Source: Mesorhabditis belari (lineage: Eukaryota; Nematoda; Chromadorea; Rhabditida; Rhabditidae). Taken from it: DNA of 64,000 nucleotides. Where the stretch lies: positions 507,501 through 571,500 of the forward strand of contig CAUEEP010000932.1 in NCBI GenBank assembly GCA_958450365.1, written 5' to 3'. Position numbers and translations under genes: made by a program. Below are positions 1 through 11,300 of the stretch, piece by piece. Position 1 is the stretch's first letter; the number at the start of each line of letters is the position of its first letter. A model generated the notes under the pieces. It was not told the origin of the DNA. It worked only from the letters and a program-made list of their open reading frames with translations, and made no database searches.

Positions 1-3000
1 CACTCACTCCGTCACGGTAAACGATGATCCTCTCGGGCTTCTGATGTGTGTTCTTGTAGAATGAGACTATAAGATATTCATAAAAAAGAATCACATTGTA
101 AATATACCAAGACGTTCACGAACGGCATCGAGGAGGTAAACGACCGATTCACGGCATTTCCGCTGCACTTTCACATTGGCTCCATAAGTTTGAGGATAGA
201 GGTCAAGATTGGCGACAATCTAAAGAAAATAATAGCTTCGAAATCTTTTAATGATGGTGGTGACTAGGAAAGCCTCCAAAAATCTCACTGCAGCCACTGA
301 AGGAATGTTGAGTCGTTCCTCGGCTTGTGTGGGATGGGTAACGTCAACACCAAGGACCAAAGTTGGCACATCTACAAGGTATCTGAAAGCACACGGATAA
401 GCAACTACTTAGCACCAGTCAGACTTGTGAGTGATAGCGTCGGCAACAAGTCTCGAGTTGATTCCTCCTAACTTCATGTTGATCTAAATGAAAGAATTTT
501 AAAATAGCTCAGAAGGAAATCACCTTGAGCACAATGTTCGAACAAGTTGCTGGAGATGGACGGAGAACATTTTTCAGCAGCAAGCATTGAGACATGATTC
601 CGTAAATCATATCCGAGCACTCCTTCACGGTGGCTAAAGTTAAACAGTCAGACAAGCAAGCAATAATAAAATCCCGACAGCTCAACCAATTAAAGGTCCT
701 TACCGTAGATATCCGAGTTCTTTCCGGGCAAAACGACAATCACCAGATCACAGTTTGTTCCTATCTGCTTGTATTCGGTTGCAATTTCCTAAATTGAATC
801 TGAATCAAACGAATGACCAAAATTACCTTGAAGAGCAGTGAAACATCGTCACGACCACGGCCGTACTTGACAAGATCTGGCCAACGAGGGAATTCCATGC
901 CCATTTGAGTAGCCTAAACATCGTATTGTATCGGTAGTTTAAAATTCAAACCTTGCTGTGAAGTGATTGGCAAAAAGTTTGAAGCAGGGCTTGGTCTCGA
1001 GGGTTCACCAAAGCGATCATCGAATAGGAGCTGCAAGAGGCTGGTAAGAAAAGTGTTTGGTTGTCCATTGACCAAGCTCCATCTTTTGGCACAACGATTG
1101 GGTTCTAAAAATAAACTCATTGCAAGTTTGAATCCTTCAGTATAATCCAAAAATTCTTACCGTACGTTTGTTATCTCCGAACATGATGGCTGGTGGCTGC
1201 AAGACTCGGGCGGTGGTTTCAAACATCTTTGGAACAATGGAAAGCCCAAATTCTCTAAAATGACAAAGATTAAAAGATTACATAATATCGACAAAAAGAT
1301 TACTTGAGGAATGGATCCTTATGGAAGGCAGCTTGTTCACAAAGGGCCGAGATACGTTGCTCACGTTGTTGAGCATCAACTGCGGCCGCCTGGAAATTAA
1401 AAATCTCTTAATCAAAAGTTAGAAAACTAAGAACTCACCCGAATGATGCTGCTCGTTTGCTTCTCGCTGAGTTTCTTGTTGTATTTTTGGGGCGTATCCA
1501 GGGTACAAACCTAAATCATATCTTTTACTTTTTAAAAGTAATATAAAACAAAGCTGAGAGCAAAACCACACCTCAAGGGGGAAGTAAATGTATCGTTGTG
1601 GTGGTCCAACGTGAAGGCATGGTAGCTTCGGGAACATCAATGGGCGATATCGTTGTCCAAAGTAGTCAGCCACCGTCATTTTGCATTCCACTCCGTTTTC
1701 ATCTTTGCTTTTGAAGCTAAACAAGTCGGTTAAGAAATCACAATACAAACTTACGTGACTTGATCAGCAGGCATTTGAAGGGAATTGACACGGTAGACAC
1801 GAACAACGCCAGGGCGGTGAGAGATGCGAATCTAAAGTAAGCTTACAAAAAAATTAATACAACACAAAACACACCTTAATTCCTTTGACGGCCTCAGCAA
1901 GAATCTTGTGCTCATGACTTGACAGTTGAAAATCACGGTAAAGCGTTTCTGGCTAAACGACAAAATAACCTCCTGATAAATCCGCAACTCCAAACCGTAA
2001 GTGCGGCACATTCATCAGGGCGTCGTTGTGATGAAGGCGGCCCGTATGGTCCTCCGGGTCCCATTGGATATCGTCCACCCATTCCTGGAGGAGGTCCTGG
2101 TGGCATACCTGGGCGTCCTAAACGTAAGAATATAGTTTAGTTTTAATGAACTGAACTAACCAAATGGCATTCCACGATAAGCAGGGTGTCCAGGCGGCAA
2201 TCCTCGAGGTCCCATTGGAGGCCCGCCAGGTCCCCTTGCTGTATGCACTCCAGCTCGCTCGTTCAGCACTTCGCACATGAATTGCACCATCGAGATCTTG
2301 GCTTTGTAGAAAGCGGTATGTGCCACTAAAAACGATCTAAATAAGAACAACATGATATTTAGTACCATCAATGTTCAGCAGAGGTTTCCATCCGGAGGCG
2401 ACGTGGGCCGATGAGAAGAAGCCAGTCCACATTTCTTTTCCACCCTCCAAATCTAAAGCTTGGCCACCGTTGATCGGAATGCGATAGCAAGAAGACTTCC
2501 AGGCATAGAAGTTGCGTGAATTGCTAAAATAAAAAAATAGGTTTGCTTCAATGTTTCATGTTTTAAATCATGTAAAATCTTACTCGATAAATGGACAGGT
2601 GAGACTTTGGCGGAAGACAATATCGATAATTTGAATTGGCGTGAGCACACGCTCGTCCAAGTTCTTTGTGCACGTGCGTCGCATCTCAATCATCACTGGT
2701 CCAACGCATTGAACGGTGATTGCACAATGGGTTCCCCTTGAATCTTTGGCCAGCAACACTTCCGTCTCGAAACGATACTAAATGCAAACATAACCAGAGC
2801 AATAAGGCACCTAGTTATCTTATAGCTAAATTGAATAAAATTACTCACTTGAGTACGTCCTTCAGGAAACTCTAGCCGTGTCGGTGCATAAAGTTGATGA
2901 GCTCCATCATAGGCCAAGGCAAATCGATTGGTGAACACTTGGGGATGATCGTTGACAGCTTGCCAGAAGATTGCTCGGTTTTCGTCACTAAAAATACCCG

Positions 3001-3859
3001 GCATGAAAACGATTGGCAAAATGGTGCTTACCGATCGAGTTTTCTTGATCCAGGATGGTGGACAACCACGTGATATTGAACAATCATCATTTTTTCGCTG
3101 CTAAGACCAATCTCGAAGAAATTTGAACGGACGGCCAACTGTCGTCCAAGAGTGCCAATGTTAGGACGGGAAGCAATCTCTCTCACATTCATGCATGCCA
3201 CTTCCTAAAGCAAAAAATTTTTTAAGACCAACCATTCTATAAGCAGCTTAAACCCTTAACAACCTCAGTGCTTAAATACCAAAATAAATACCTGCAAAAG
3301 TGGTGGCGAGAGGTCATGAGGACTTCCAGTGATTCTTTCAGATGACAAGGGTGACGATTTGCGTTGTGATGAGAGGTGCTCGGGTGAGTGGATGCCTAAA
3401 ATAAGCAAAACTATATCTCCAAGTGTCCCTACTCGCTCCCTAGGATAAGCTGCCAAGCTTCCCCATCACAAATCACCACTACCCGTCCTTTATCACCTCA
3501 AAAAGACAGAAAATTGGAATGCAACCCACCTAGTGAGCGCATTTCGCTGATTGCGGTCATCAGTGCCTCGTCTTGGTACATACCTGGAACCAAGAACGTT
3601 AAAAATAGGGCAATAGGCTAGTTTATGGTGCGTAAAAAGTTCTTAGGGTAAAATATAGTTCCGAATAGAAGCAACAAACTTAAAAACAAAGCTACTATCT
3701 AACTACAAAACCATACAACAAATCTACATTCACTAGGGACAACAACAAAAGTAACAAAGTTGCAAAATCGCTACCTGAATCATGATGTTGCTGGTCGGAG
3801 AGTGATGGGCTTCCATTTGGCTGACGAGGCGTCGAACGGGTGGTCGGCAAAATGGACAT
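1..3859 (-). CDS. Argonaute protein, AGO clade, ALG-3/ALG-4-like (3' end outside window)
   Basis: Small-RNA-guided Argonaute of the microRNA/26G type. I rebuilt about 16 exons on the minus strand. From the N-terminus: a Ser/Pro-rich leader beginning [13 protein letters not shown] (start at 3859), exons at about 3530-3585, 3293-3398 and 3050-3204, then the N domain (exon about 2878-2985, [18 protein letters not shown]), L1/PAZ ([17 protein letters not shown]; then [19 protein letters not shown]), and MID (exon 524-633, SQCLLLKN, with the 5'-phosphate-pocket Y, K, Q and K conserved). The PIWI start lies in exons 289-382, 108-219 and 1-66. Three of the four DEDH catalytic residues are visible: D in [10 protein letters not shown] in QRKCRESVV and D in [10 protein letters not shown], so slicer chemistry looks retained; the His lies beyond the left edge. 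A Pro/Gly/Met-rich insertion interrupts the PAZ entry loop. The closest class I recall is C. elegans ALG-3/4 (spermatogenic 26G RNAs); that placement is inference. Confidence 0.9.
1974..2262 (-). other. Pro/Gly/Met-rich insertion inside the Argonaute PAZ region
   Basis: Between FMCEVLN (exon ending near 2161) and the segment [19 protein letters not shown] the protein carries about 60 residues rich in PG, PPG and GGP (for example [17 protein letters not shown]). They are spread over two exons joined by a 40-odd nt intron (about 2117-2160). A second intron of 43 nt (about 1958-2000) is needed to avoid an in-frame TAG. Canonical AGO proteins have only a short linker here. Confidence 0.7.
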
Positions 3860-4137
3860 CTTCTTGATTGCTGGTTCTTCTTCGATGATCCGATGAGAAG
3901 AAGACGAGATGGAAAGAATGATGCGCTTCGAACATTTTGATATTTTAAATTTGACCGTTAAATGCAAAATCTCGAATGCTTTATGCAAATTTTAAATGGA
4001 TTTGTTGAATACTTTTTGACTTTTCCGGCAAATTCCATTAAAAAGAACTGCCACGTAGCTCCACGCAAAGCATTTTTAAATTTGCATTTAAACTTTATAT
4101 AAAAAGTTAAATGTGGCTGTGCGCTTCATTTTCACTC

Positions 4138-4150
4138 TTTCTATCTTCAG
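4138..4150 (+). promoter_or_regulatory. Probable spliced-leader (SL1) acceptor for the 4183 gene
   Basis: TTTCTATCTTCAG followed 32 nt later by the start codon, with no upstream coding sequence that splices to it. This is the usual nematode trans-splice layout. The Argonaute starts divergently at 3859, so 3860-4137 probably holds a bidirectional promoter. Confidence 0.5.
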
Positions 4151-4182
4151 CTACCTATTCGCTGCTGCTACTCTTCTTCGTA

Positions 4183-5032
4183 ATGGTTCTCTATCGATGG
4201 ATAATGGTGAGTCGCAATGTTATTGCTCTTTTTTTGTATAATTTGTTTAAATAATGGTTATTTAAAATGTGGCATAGCCCGCTGCACTCATGTTTATTGA
4301 TTTAGGATTATCGTCTTGAATTGTGCTGGGTTACTGCAAGTAGCCTCTTTGCCATCTACTCCTTGACGATCTGTGGAAAGAAGAAGCCGGCAGAGACAGC
4401 ATTTAAGCCCAATGTGCCCAAACAGCCAACAAAATCCGTGGCCGTGAGTATTTCTTTATTTTGTAAATACTTATTTCTTATTTTAGGCACCCGCAAAATC
4501 GGTTCAATCGAAGCCTCAGTACGATCCTCAGGAAGAGCCCAAGGATGGCAAAAAAGCCGAGAAGAGAGAAGATGAGAAAAAAGAGGAGAAGAAAGAGGTA
4601 TGCTTACAAGTTGTTCAATTAAGTTTTTTGTAGGATGGCAAAGATGGTGGTGATAAGAAGGACTATCCCGACGCAAAAGAACAAACGGCATCTCAAAAGA
4701 AGAAGAGACAAGAGGAGTTAAAAAAGGTAAACATTTTTGTTGCTTTGAACTTCAATCAATTACTTTTAGGAGAAAGAGAAAAAGATTGCTGATGGCTTCT
4801 ACCAAGAAAAAAGCGATGAGGATGACACCCTTGAGAAGATCAAATCGTTGGAGGTGAGTCATTTTTCGGCATTAAGATAAAATTTCGATGATTTTAGGTG
4901 GAACACACCGAAAAGAGCAACAAGAAATCACAGATGTCCAAAAAACGAGAGAAGGAAAAAGACAACGAAAATGAAAAGGAGAAAGACAAAAACGAAGAAA
5001 ACGAGAAGGATAAAGAAAAGGAAAATAAATAG
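4183..5032 (+). CDS. Small membrane-anchored Lys/Glu-rich protein, unknown function
   Basis: Six exons (4183-4206, 4306-4443, 4487-4597, 4634-4726, 4770-4853, 4898-5032), all joining in frame to give 194 residues. The N-terminus (MVLYRWIM, then LELCWVTASSLFAIYSLTIC) is one hydrophobic segment, likely a signal anchor. The rest is a charged, probably disordered tail of Lys, Glu and Asp runs (EKREDEKKEEKKED, KEKDNENEKEKD). Every intron is 36-99 nt with GT...TTTTAG ends. A poly(A) signal AATAAA lies at 5081-5086. I do not recognise a family; the tail is low-complexity and could match many charged proteins by chance. Confidence 0.75.
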
Positions 5033-5080
5033 AAGTGCTTCTTCGAAGAAAAAGAATAATGTTTGCAAAATGTACTAATG

Positions 5081-5086
5081 AATAAA
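5081..5086 (+). terminator. Poly(A) signal AATAAA of the 4183 gene
   Basis: AATAAA 49 nt after the TAG stop, in an AT-rich 3' UTR. Confidence 0.6.
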
Positions 5087-5304
5087 TATTATATGAACTT
5101 ATTTTTTAAAGATTCACGTCCCATACTGTATATATTTTGATGATTAACTTGTTGGGACCATGTTTTTCCATCCTCATCTACATATAATTTGATTTTCATT
5201 CAACGGAACGATTTAAAAATAAAACAACAATTAGATAGTTTCATTTTGTTCAGTTCAAATCTTCCATCTCACTCACTTCATCGAGTTGTTGCAAAATTTA
5301 AAGG

Positions 5305-6430
5305 ATGGTTCTACTTTTGTTCATCGTCGTTGGACTTCTCTCGTGGGTTTTAATCGTTTCTCACTTGGACTTTTTATTTGGGCTACGAAAAATAAAATAA
5401 AGGACTGAAGTTCTAGTAAATTGAGTTTAAAGTTAGAAAACTAAGAACTTTGTCTAAATATTAGATCAAAGATATAACAATGTCAAAGCTGGAGGCTTAC
5501 AGATTAATCTTTTTTTATTTAGTTTGTCGTCTGTTGTAACTCGACCGACCACGATTGATGAGATCAAAATGCTTCCAACGAACGGGTCATCTTCAAGCAT
5601 TACGAAAACTGTCGTGAATTTGGCAGACTTTACGACGTCAACAGGAACGAAGCCGAACCCAAGCACTGAAACGAAAACGACTACAAAACCGAATACGACT
5701 TCTGTTACTACAAACTTTTCAACGACTTCTAGCACCACAAAGCTTCCAACCACGGGCACAACCGCAGTCCCTTTGGCGGATTTAATGCGAACCACAATTC
5801 CGACTTCAGAAGCAACAACTACAATATACATGCCGCGATTTCAGCCCGGTGCCGATGAAAATCCCGGTGTAAAAGACGGTGCAATGAGATACGCTGTAAA
5901 GGACATGGAAAGAGTTGACATCAAAGTGGGGTTTTATTTTTTTTGCAGGCATCATTTTTATCATTAGTTGGCCGTGCCGGCAAAAGATAGCTTCAACCAT
6001 CCGGATATTCGTTTAGTTGCGCGTCTGGCCGTAGCGATGGTTCAGGTTTAATTTACCCCTTTTCTTCTTTTTACGGGTTTTTTCAGTCGAAGATGAATAA
6101 GGGAACGCCATATGAACGCATAGGAATTTACAAAGACCGTCCACCAACACACGTTGATATGGAGTTTGTAAGTTTTTATCAGACCTTGAGTCGAATGAAA
6201 TTTTTGGGGTAAATGATAATTCTTGCGAATTGTTGAAGTGATAGCTTTCATAAGCTTTTTGAAAATTTCTCTTAGTTTAGCCATCGATGAAGAAACTGAA
6301 GCAGGTGATTGACGCGAGAAAAGAGAGGGTGGAAGAAAGAAACAATCAACCCGGAACAGTCAATCCCGACTATGATGGGCCTCCACGTCCACCGAATGGA
6401 CTTCCCGAGCCACTCGTCGATAACGCCTGA
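5305..6430 (+). CDS. Secreted Thr-rich (mucin-like) protein, unknown function
   Basis: Five exons: 5305-5342, 5523-5925, 5968-6045, 6087-6167 and 6281-6430 (249 residues). The first exon encodes a hydrophobic leader, MVLLLFIVVGLL, then splices in phase 2 to SLSSVVTRPTT, which looks like a signal peptide with its cleavage region. Residues about 20-110 are a Thr/Ser/Pro tract suited to O-glycosylation. The C-terminal half is more ordered and charged (PAKDSFNHPDIRLVARLAVA, then MKKLKQVIDARKERVEERNN) and ends in a Pro-rich tail. A putative trans-splice acceptor (TCATTTTGTTCAG) ends at 5252. The first splice is the least certain part; without it a 31-residue ORF would stand alone at 5305-5400. No family recognised. 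Confidence 0.6.
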
Positions 6431-6803
6431 ACAATTCAAGGAAAAAGGTTGAAAAATTATTCTTTTGCACAGTATTTCATGTTCTCGTTGCTTGGAAAAT
6501 AAACTTTTTAGAGACCTATCGTAATTCCTGTAATAAGAGGGCTTCAGAGAGAGAATAGTTTTAAAGTTTTGTTCAGTTTTTGGAAAGGATTTCTCTGTAA
6601 GTTGAGAGCACGATTGATTTTGTCTTCATTGCATGAAAGAGCTCAACCACATGTAACCTAAAAACTTCAATTTGTTAATTTGCATACTTCGCTGGCTAAT
6701 TTTTGACCGAAAACGGCTAAATTTGCATTTATGGGTCAAATAAAAAGCGACGATTCAGACGCGAAATCATCATATCGTCTAGCAACTCGAGATTCTCTTT
6801 GCG

Positions 6804-9024
6804 ATGACGTCCTGCTATCTTGGAACCGGCTCGGGAGGACCCAATCAAAACCCTGGAAACACGTCCGCCTACTTCACCCCTGGAGCAACACCTGGAGGAG
6901 TCGCAAAGCCTACTGGAACTGGAGGAGCGGTGAGTTTTTGCTGCTTTTGTTTTGTTTTTACATTTTGCCCATTGGCTCTTAAAGGGTTGATTTTATTCTT
7001 GCCAGTTGGCTTTTTATAAGTTAGCTTATAGGTTTTTTCGTTTGTTGGTTTATAGAAGCCAGCTCTTATGTCCATTGGGATTTTATAAGTTAGCTTAAAA
7101 TTAATTATGCTTTTTGTCAATTGACACTTAAACTTTTTACGCACTCATTAAATTTTTTTTAGCTCCCTGCTGGTGGTACCGGAGCGCAGTCAGCCTATTT
7201 TGGAGTCGGAGCGCAGCCAGCTGCTGAAAATCAATCGGCCTACTACGCCGTCGGAGCCTACAACAACCCGGCCGCAACTGGTGGAGCCCCTCAAGCCGCC
7301 CCTATGCCTGCAGCACCAGCACCAACCAGTGGAGGAGCTTCGACGATGACTGCTGTGGGAGGAGGTAAATTTTGTGATTCTTTTTTATTGCGTTTGGCAG
7401 CTTTTCAATTTTGTTTTTTTACAGTGCCACCACCCAAGGACGAACAATCGATGATGAGGGGATTGCCAATGACTAGTGGAGGCCGTTCGACGATGACAGC
7501 TGTGGGAGGAGGTAAATTTTGTGATTCTTTTTTATTGCTTTTGACAGCTTTAAAATTTTTTTGGTACTTTTTTACGTTGTTCTCCCCCCAAGCATCAGGC
7601 AAAATTTTTGACTGCTTTAAATGCAAATTTATTAATACTCGTGAAATAATATCTTGAAGCTCAATAATATACTTATTCCAATGAATGATCTTCTTTCACT
7701 TGCATTCAAAAGTTGTAGAAAATAACGTCGCCCTTAAACATCTTGAACCACATGAATTGTTGAATATAAGATGCGAAAAGCGAACGCGATGTTCCGTATT
7801 CTTCTTTATTTCCTTCTTTAACCTCACTTTTTAAACCTTTTTTTAACCTTTTCTAACAATACAAATCATATGTTAATATGTTTAGAATGCATGCAAATTT
7901 TCCTACTTAATGGTTAATTTCTAAAAGTTGCATTTTGTTAAATTTTTGAAAATTTCTGATGTTTGGGGGACAAAGTAAAAAAAGTACCTTTTTTATAGTG
8001 CCACCACCCAGTGGCGGACAACCGATGATGACTGCGGTGGGAGGATTGCCGATGACTAGTGGAGGCCGCTCGATGATGACTGCTATTGGTGGAGGTTTGG
8101 GATCTTCCCTTGTTCATTCTGTTCTTTTTTCAGTTACCCCAGTTGACGGAGTTGGACGCTCGACGATGACAGCTGTTGGTGCCGCTCCTGGAGTTGGACG
8201 CTCGACGATGACAGCTGTTGGTGCCGCTCCTGGAGTTGGACGCTCAACGATGACGGCAGTTGGAGGAGGTAAAAAGTTATCTTATGTCCTAGATTATTGC
8301 CTACTTTTAGCACCGGTGACCGGCCAATCAACGATGACTGCTGTGGGAGCCCCTTTTGGAGGAGTACAGCCGACGATGACAGCCTTGAGAGGAGGTAGTT
8401 AGCTTTTTGCATTTACTTACTTAAGTTGCCCTCTTTTATATTCTATTTTAGCACCGATGGCCCCCCAATCAACAATGACCGCTGTTGGAGGACCCGTTGC
8501 TGATGGTAGGCAATCGACGATGACCGCTGTTGGAGGTAATGATTCTATTATTGGTTTCGTGGACTTTTGATTTTAGGGCCCACTAGAGTCCCCGGAGGAC
8601 AATCGACCATGACAGCTGTTGGACACCCAGGCGGTGGAGTAGGAGCACCCGGTGGAGGTTTGTTCGTGTTTTCTTATTTGTTTTTATTTTGCGTTTAGCT
8701 CCCAAGATGGTTGAAGCCCCCGTTCCTGCAACGGGCCCTGGTGGAGGAGCAGCTACGTCGGCCTATTTCGCTGCGCCTGGTCAAGCAACGGGAGGTGGCG
8801 CACAATCTGCATACTTCGGACTCGGTGGAGAAGGCACCCCAGCCAAGGTGAGTATTTTGAAATTTTTATTTGAAACTTAAAACTAACTCATTCATTTTGT
8901 TTAGACTGGTGGTGGCGGCGGTGGAAATCCCATTGGTGGACAATCCACATCCTACTTCACGGTTGGTGGATCGGGTGGAGCAGACGCTGGCACGACTTCG
9001 GGATACTTCTCTCCTTACAAATAA
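6804..9024 (+). CDS. SSQ-like (sperm-specific family Q) Gly-rich repeat protein
   Basis: Ten exons: 6804-6929, 7163-7364, 7425-7511, 7999-8094, 8134-8268, 8311-8394, 8452-8535, 8577-8657, 8699-8847 and 8905-9024; all join in frame. The protein opens MTSCYLGTGSGG and closes with TSGYFSPYK. It is made of two repeat types: SAYFG-like blocks at both ends and about ten (Q/R)STMTAVGG blocks in the middle. The central exons are 81-135 nt, all phase 1, and nearly all end in the identical junction GGAG^GT. From memory this composition matches the nematode SSQ family expressed in sperm; function there is unknown. The intron at 7512-7998 is longest. AATAAA at 9116-9121 could be the poly(A) signal. Confidence 0.75.
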
Positions 9025-9115
9025 ACTCTTCAATCAATAAGCGTCGCTCCCGCAATCAAAAGCCCCAAATTTATGACAACCGCTTCTATATGACTTTTGA
9101 ATATGGGCCGTTTGT

Positions 9116-9121
9116 AATAAA
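9116..9121 (+). terminator. Candidate poly(A) signal of the SSQ-like gene
   Basis: AATAAA 92 nt after the stop codon at 9022-9024. Confidence 0.4.
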
Positions 9122-9252
9122 CATTGAATATATCTTTTCAAAACAAACAAATGCATGAAATGTAAAAATATTGCCTGATACTTTTCTCAAGTGTAAAAAC
9201 TGAAATTGTTTTGTGTGCTTGCTGCTGTTGAAGCCGCTTTTGAAGCAGCTTG

Positions 9253-9438
9253 ATGTCCACATCCGCACGGAAAAAGCCAAAAAGTGTTTTCGATACGATT
9301 TTGATGAAAGATAGCTTAAACGACTCAAAAAACTACGATGCTTCCGAATCCGATGAAATCCGTCTGACAGAATTTTTAAAAATCGTATTTTACCGGTTTG
9401 TGTTTTACTGTGTTAAATCTGGATCATTTTTCATTTGA
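9253..9438 (+). CDS. Short hypothetical ORF
   Basis: 61 codons starting MSTSARKKPKSVFDTILM. The N-terminal 45 residues have protein-like composition (basic, then acidic ESDEIRL). The end is hydrophobic and may be intronic read-through, since GTTTGTG at about 9394 could be a donor. GAAGCAG before the ATG could be a splice acceptor. I could not join it in frame to the PTPA gene downstream. It may be a small gene, a lost first exon, or chance. Confidence 0.2.
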   Translation: MSTSARKKPKSVFDTILMKDSLNDSKNYDASESDEIRLTEFLKIVFYRFVFYCVKSGSFFI

Positions 9439-9453
9439 AAAGGTGCATATCAA

Positions 9454-9886
9454 GGGAGTGGGACAAATGCGACCTTTTTTTCCGCACTTGGCCCATTAGC
9501 GCACCTTTTTTCGCGTTTTAAAAAAGCTCTAAAAGCTAATATTAACCAATTTCTATTCCAAAAGTTGTTTTTCTAGGTAATTTGAGGGTGTCGAATTCAA
9601 ATTTTGACATAACAGAGGAACCAATTTGAAAGACAAAACGGCTAGGTCAAATTACAGAAAATTGTTGATTTTTCTCTTTGTATAACTCCGTCCGTTCGCT
9701 TCCACAAGCTCTGATATGCCAAAATTTCGATTCTACGCCCTAAAATTACCTAGAAAAACAACTTTTGGAATAGAAATTGGTTAATATTAGCTTTTAGAGC
9801 TTTTTTAAAACGCGAAAAAAGGTGCGCTAATGGGCTAAGTGCGGAAAAAAAGGTGCGCAAAAAAAGGTCGCATTTGTCCTACTCCC
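9454..9886. mobile_element. Foldback MITE, family A copy 1
   Basis: Inverted termini GGGAGTGGGACAAATGCGAC ... complement, continuing inward through GCGCACCTTTTTT and beyond for more than 150 bp on each side. Flanked by an 8-bp direct repeat CATATCAA at 9446-9453 and 9887-9894. No coding capacity. It fills the gap between the SSQ-like gene and the PTPA operon. Confidence 0.85.
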
Positions 9887-10124
9887 CATATCAAACATAA
9901 AGTGTAATAACAAAATGAAAACCGATAACATTTTTCTCATAATCATTACCCAAAAAATATAAACAAGGTGTTACGAGAAGGCTGCCTACGTGTTCATACA
10001 GATTACGAACTAACGAAATAGACATACTGCATTAGGAATCTCTCCTTTTCATGTTTTTCTGCACTTTAAATTTTGTTTTTCGTTTTCCGGTCTTAACATT
10101 TTAAACAAAGCTTTCTTAAATCTT

Positions 10125-10135
10125 TTTCTTCAGAT
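10125..10135 (+). promoter_or_regulatory. Probable SL1 acceptor of the PTPA operon
   Basis: TTTTTCTTCAG lies just before the PTPA ATG at 10144, with no upstream exon that splices to it. Confidence 0.5.
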
Positions 10136-10143
10136 AACGTCAC

Positions 10144-11243
10144 ATGGAGTCGTCCGAAGTAGAGAAAAATGGGAAAGGCGACGCTCAACCGACTCAACAA
10201 CACTCGTCGAGTGCACCAGCCACAAAAATGATCCGCTCTCCGATCGATTTGGTCAAATGGAAACGTTCAAAGGCTTTTCACGACTACATGGACTTCTTGC
10301 GTCGAATCAATGAGTCGATTGTTGGCGTTTCGACGAGTCAATGGATCCCACAGTCACCTGGAGTGCAAAAGGTGAGCAGTTTTTTTTGATGGTTATCCGT
10401 AGTGTCGGTCTTTTTCTAATTAACGTTTTAAAAACGTACGTATTAATATCTTGGGCAAGGAAATGGTAAACAGAAGTTTGAAGTTCATAATTCTGAAAGA
10501 TTTAGGTGCTCCAAATTCTCGAAGAGGTGAAATCTTGGACCACTAAACACCCGCCAGAAGAGGAGATGATGCAACGATACGGGAATAAGGCTTTCCGAAA
10601 GTGGTATGATGAACTGCAACAAAACGCGAAACGATTGCTGAAAGAAGTTACCGAAGATTTGGACGCCGAATCACCCGAGGAAATTCTCTATCCCTACTTA
10701 TTGGACTCATTTGGGAATCAAACGAGAATCGATTATGGATCTGGACACGAGGCTGCGTTTCTGATTCTTTTGTTGTGCTTGGAAAAGATTGGTCTTTTCA
10801 CGAAAGAGGATTCAGCGGCGATCGGAATCGTCTTGTTTGGAGAGTATCTTCGAGTTTGTCGACACTTGCAAAGAACCTATAAAATGGAGCCCGCTGGATC
10901 ACATGGAGTGCACAGTTTGGACGATTATCAATTTGTTCCATTTTTATGGGGCTCTTCACAACTGCGAAACACCGATTTCAGCCCCGACTCCTACCCGATT
11001 CCGGAAAGAGCTCAAGAAAACGAGAAGAAGTCACTATTTTTGGAGGCAATTGTGTACATAAACGAGACAAAAACGGGCCCATTCCATGAACATTCAAATC
11101 AACTTTGGAATATTTCCGGTGTACCCTCTTGGGACAAAGTCAATTCAGGTCTCTTAAAGATGTACGAAGCAGAAGTCTTAAATAAATTTCCTGTGGTGCA
11201 GCATTTTATGTTCTGTGATTATTTTTCTTTTAGTCCCGCTTAG
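10144..11243 (+). CDS. PTPA: Serine/threonine-protein phosphatase 2A activator (PTPA)
   Basis: Two exons (10144-10371, 10506-11243) give 321 residues, the usual length. PTPA is a cytosolic/nuclear peptidyl-prolyl isomerase-type chaperone that, with ATP, helps load and activate PP2A catalytic subunits. Family signatures in order: IRSPIDLVKWKRSKAFHDYM (about residues 30-50), YGNKAFRKWYDEL, RIDYGSGHEAAF (about 155-165), TYKMEPAGSHGVHSLDDYQF, FLWGSSQL, KTGPFHEHSNQLWNISGVPS and KVNSGLLKMYEAEVLNKFPV at the end. The fold appears complete. A trans-splice acceptor precedes the start, and NAA50 follows only 57 nt after the stop, so this is the first gene of an operon. Confidence 0.96.
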
Positions 11244-11285
11244 AAATTATTTTCGTGTTTGTAAATAGATGTTTATTTCATAAAT

Positions 11286-11296
11286 TTTTCTTTCAG
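11286..11296 (+). promoter_or_regulatory. Internal operon trans-splice acceptor (SL2-type) before NAA50
   Basis: TTTTTCTTTCAG ends 53 nt after the PTPA stop and 4 nt before the NAA50 ATG. The intercistronic region is T-rich and too short for an independent promoter. That is the geometry of downstream operon genes in rhabditid nematodes. Whether SL1 or SL2 is used cannot be read from DNA. Confidence 0.65.
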
Positions 11297-11300
11297 GGTA

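Noticed and set aside
2041..2140. Plus-strand collagen-like PPG/GPP reading
   Set aside because: Antisense of the Argonaute P/G-rich exons, which are supported by splice sites and conserved flanking PAZ sequence.
5466..5831. 121-codon minus-strand open frame rich in Val
   Set aside because: Antisense shadow of the Thr-rich exon (ACN codons read backwards give Val).
9253..9438. First exon of the PTPA gene
   Set aside because: The donor phase would create an immediate stop with the 10136 acceptor, and PTPA has its own trans-splice acceptor and ATG.
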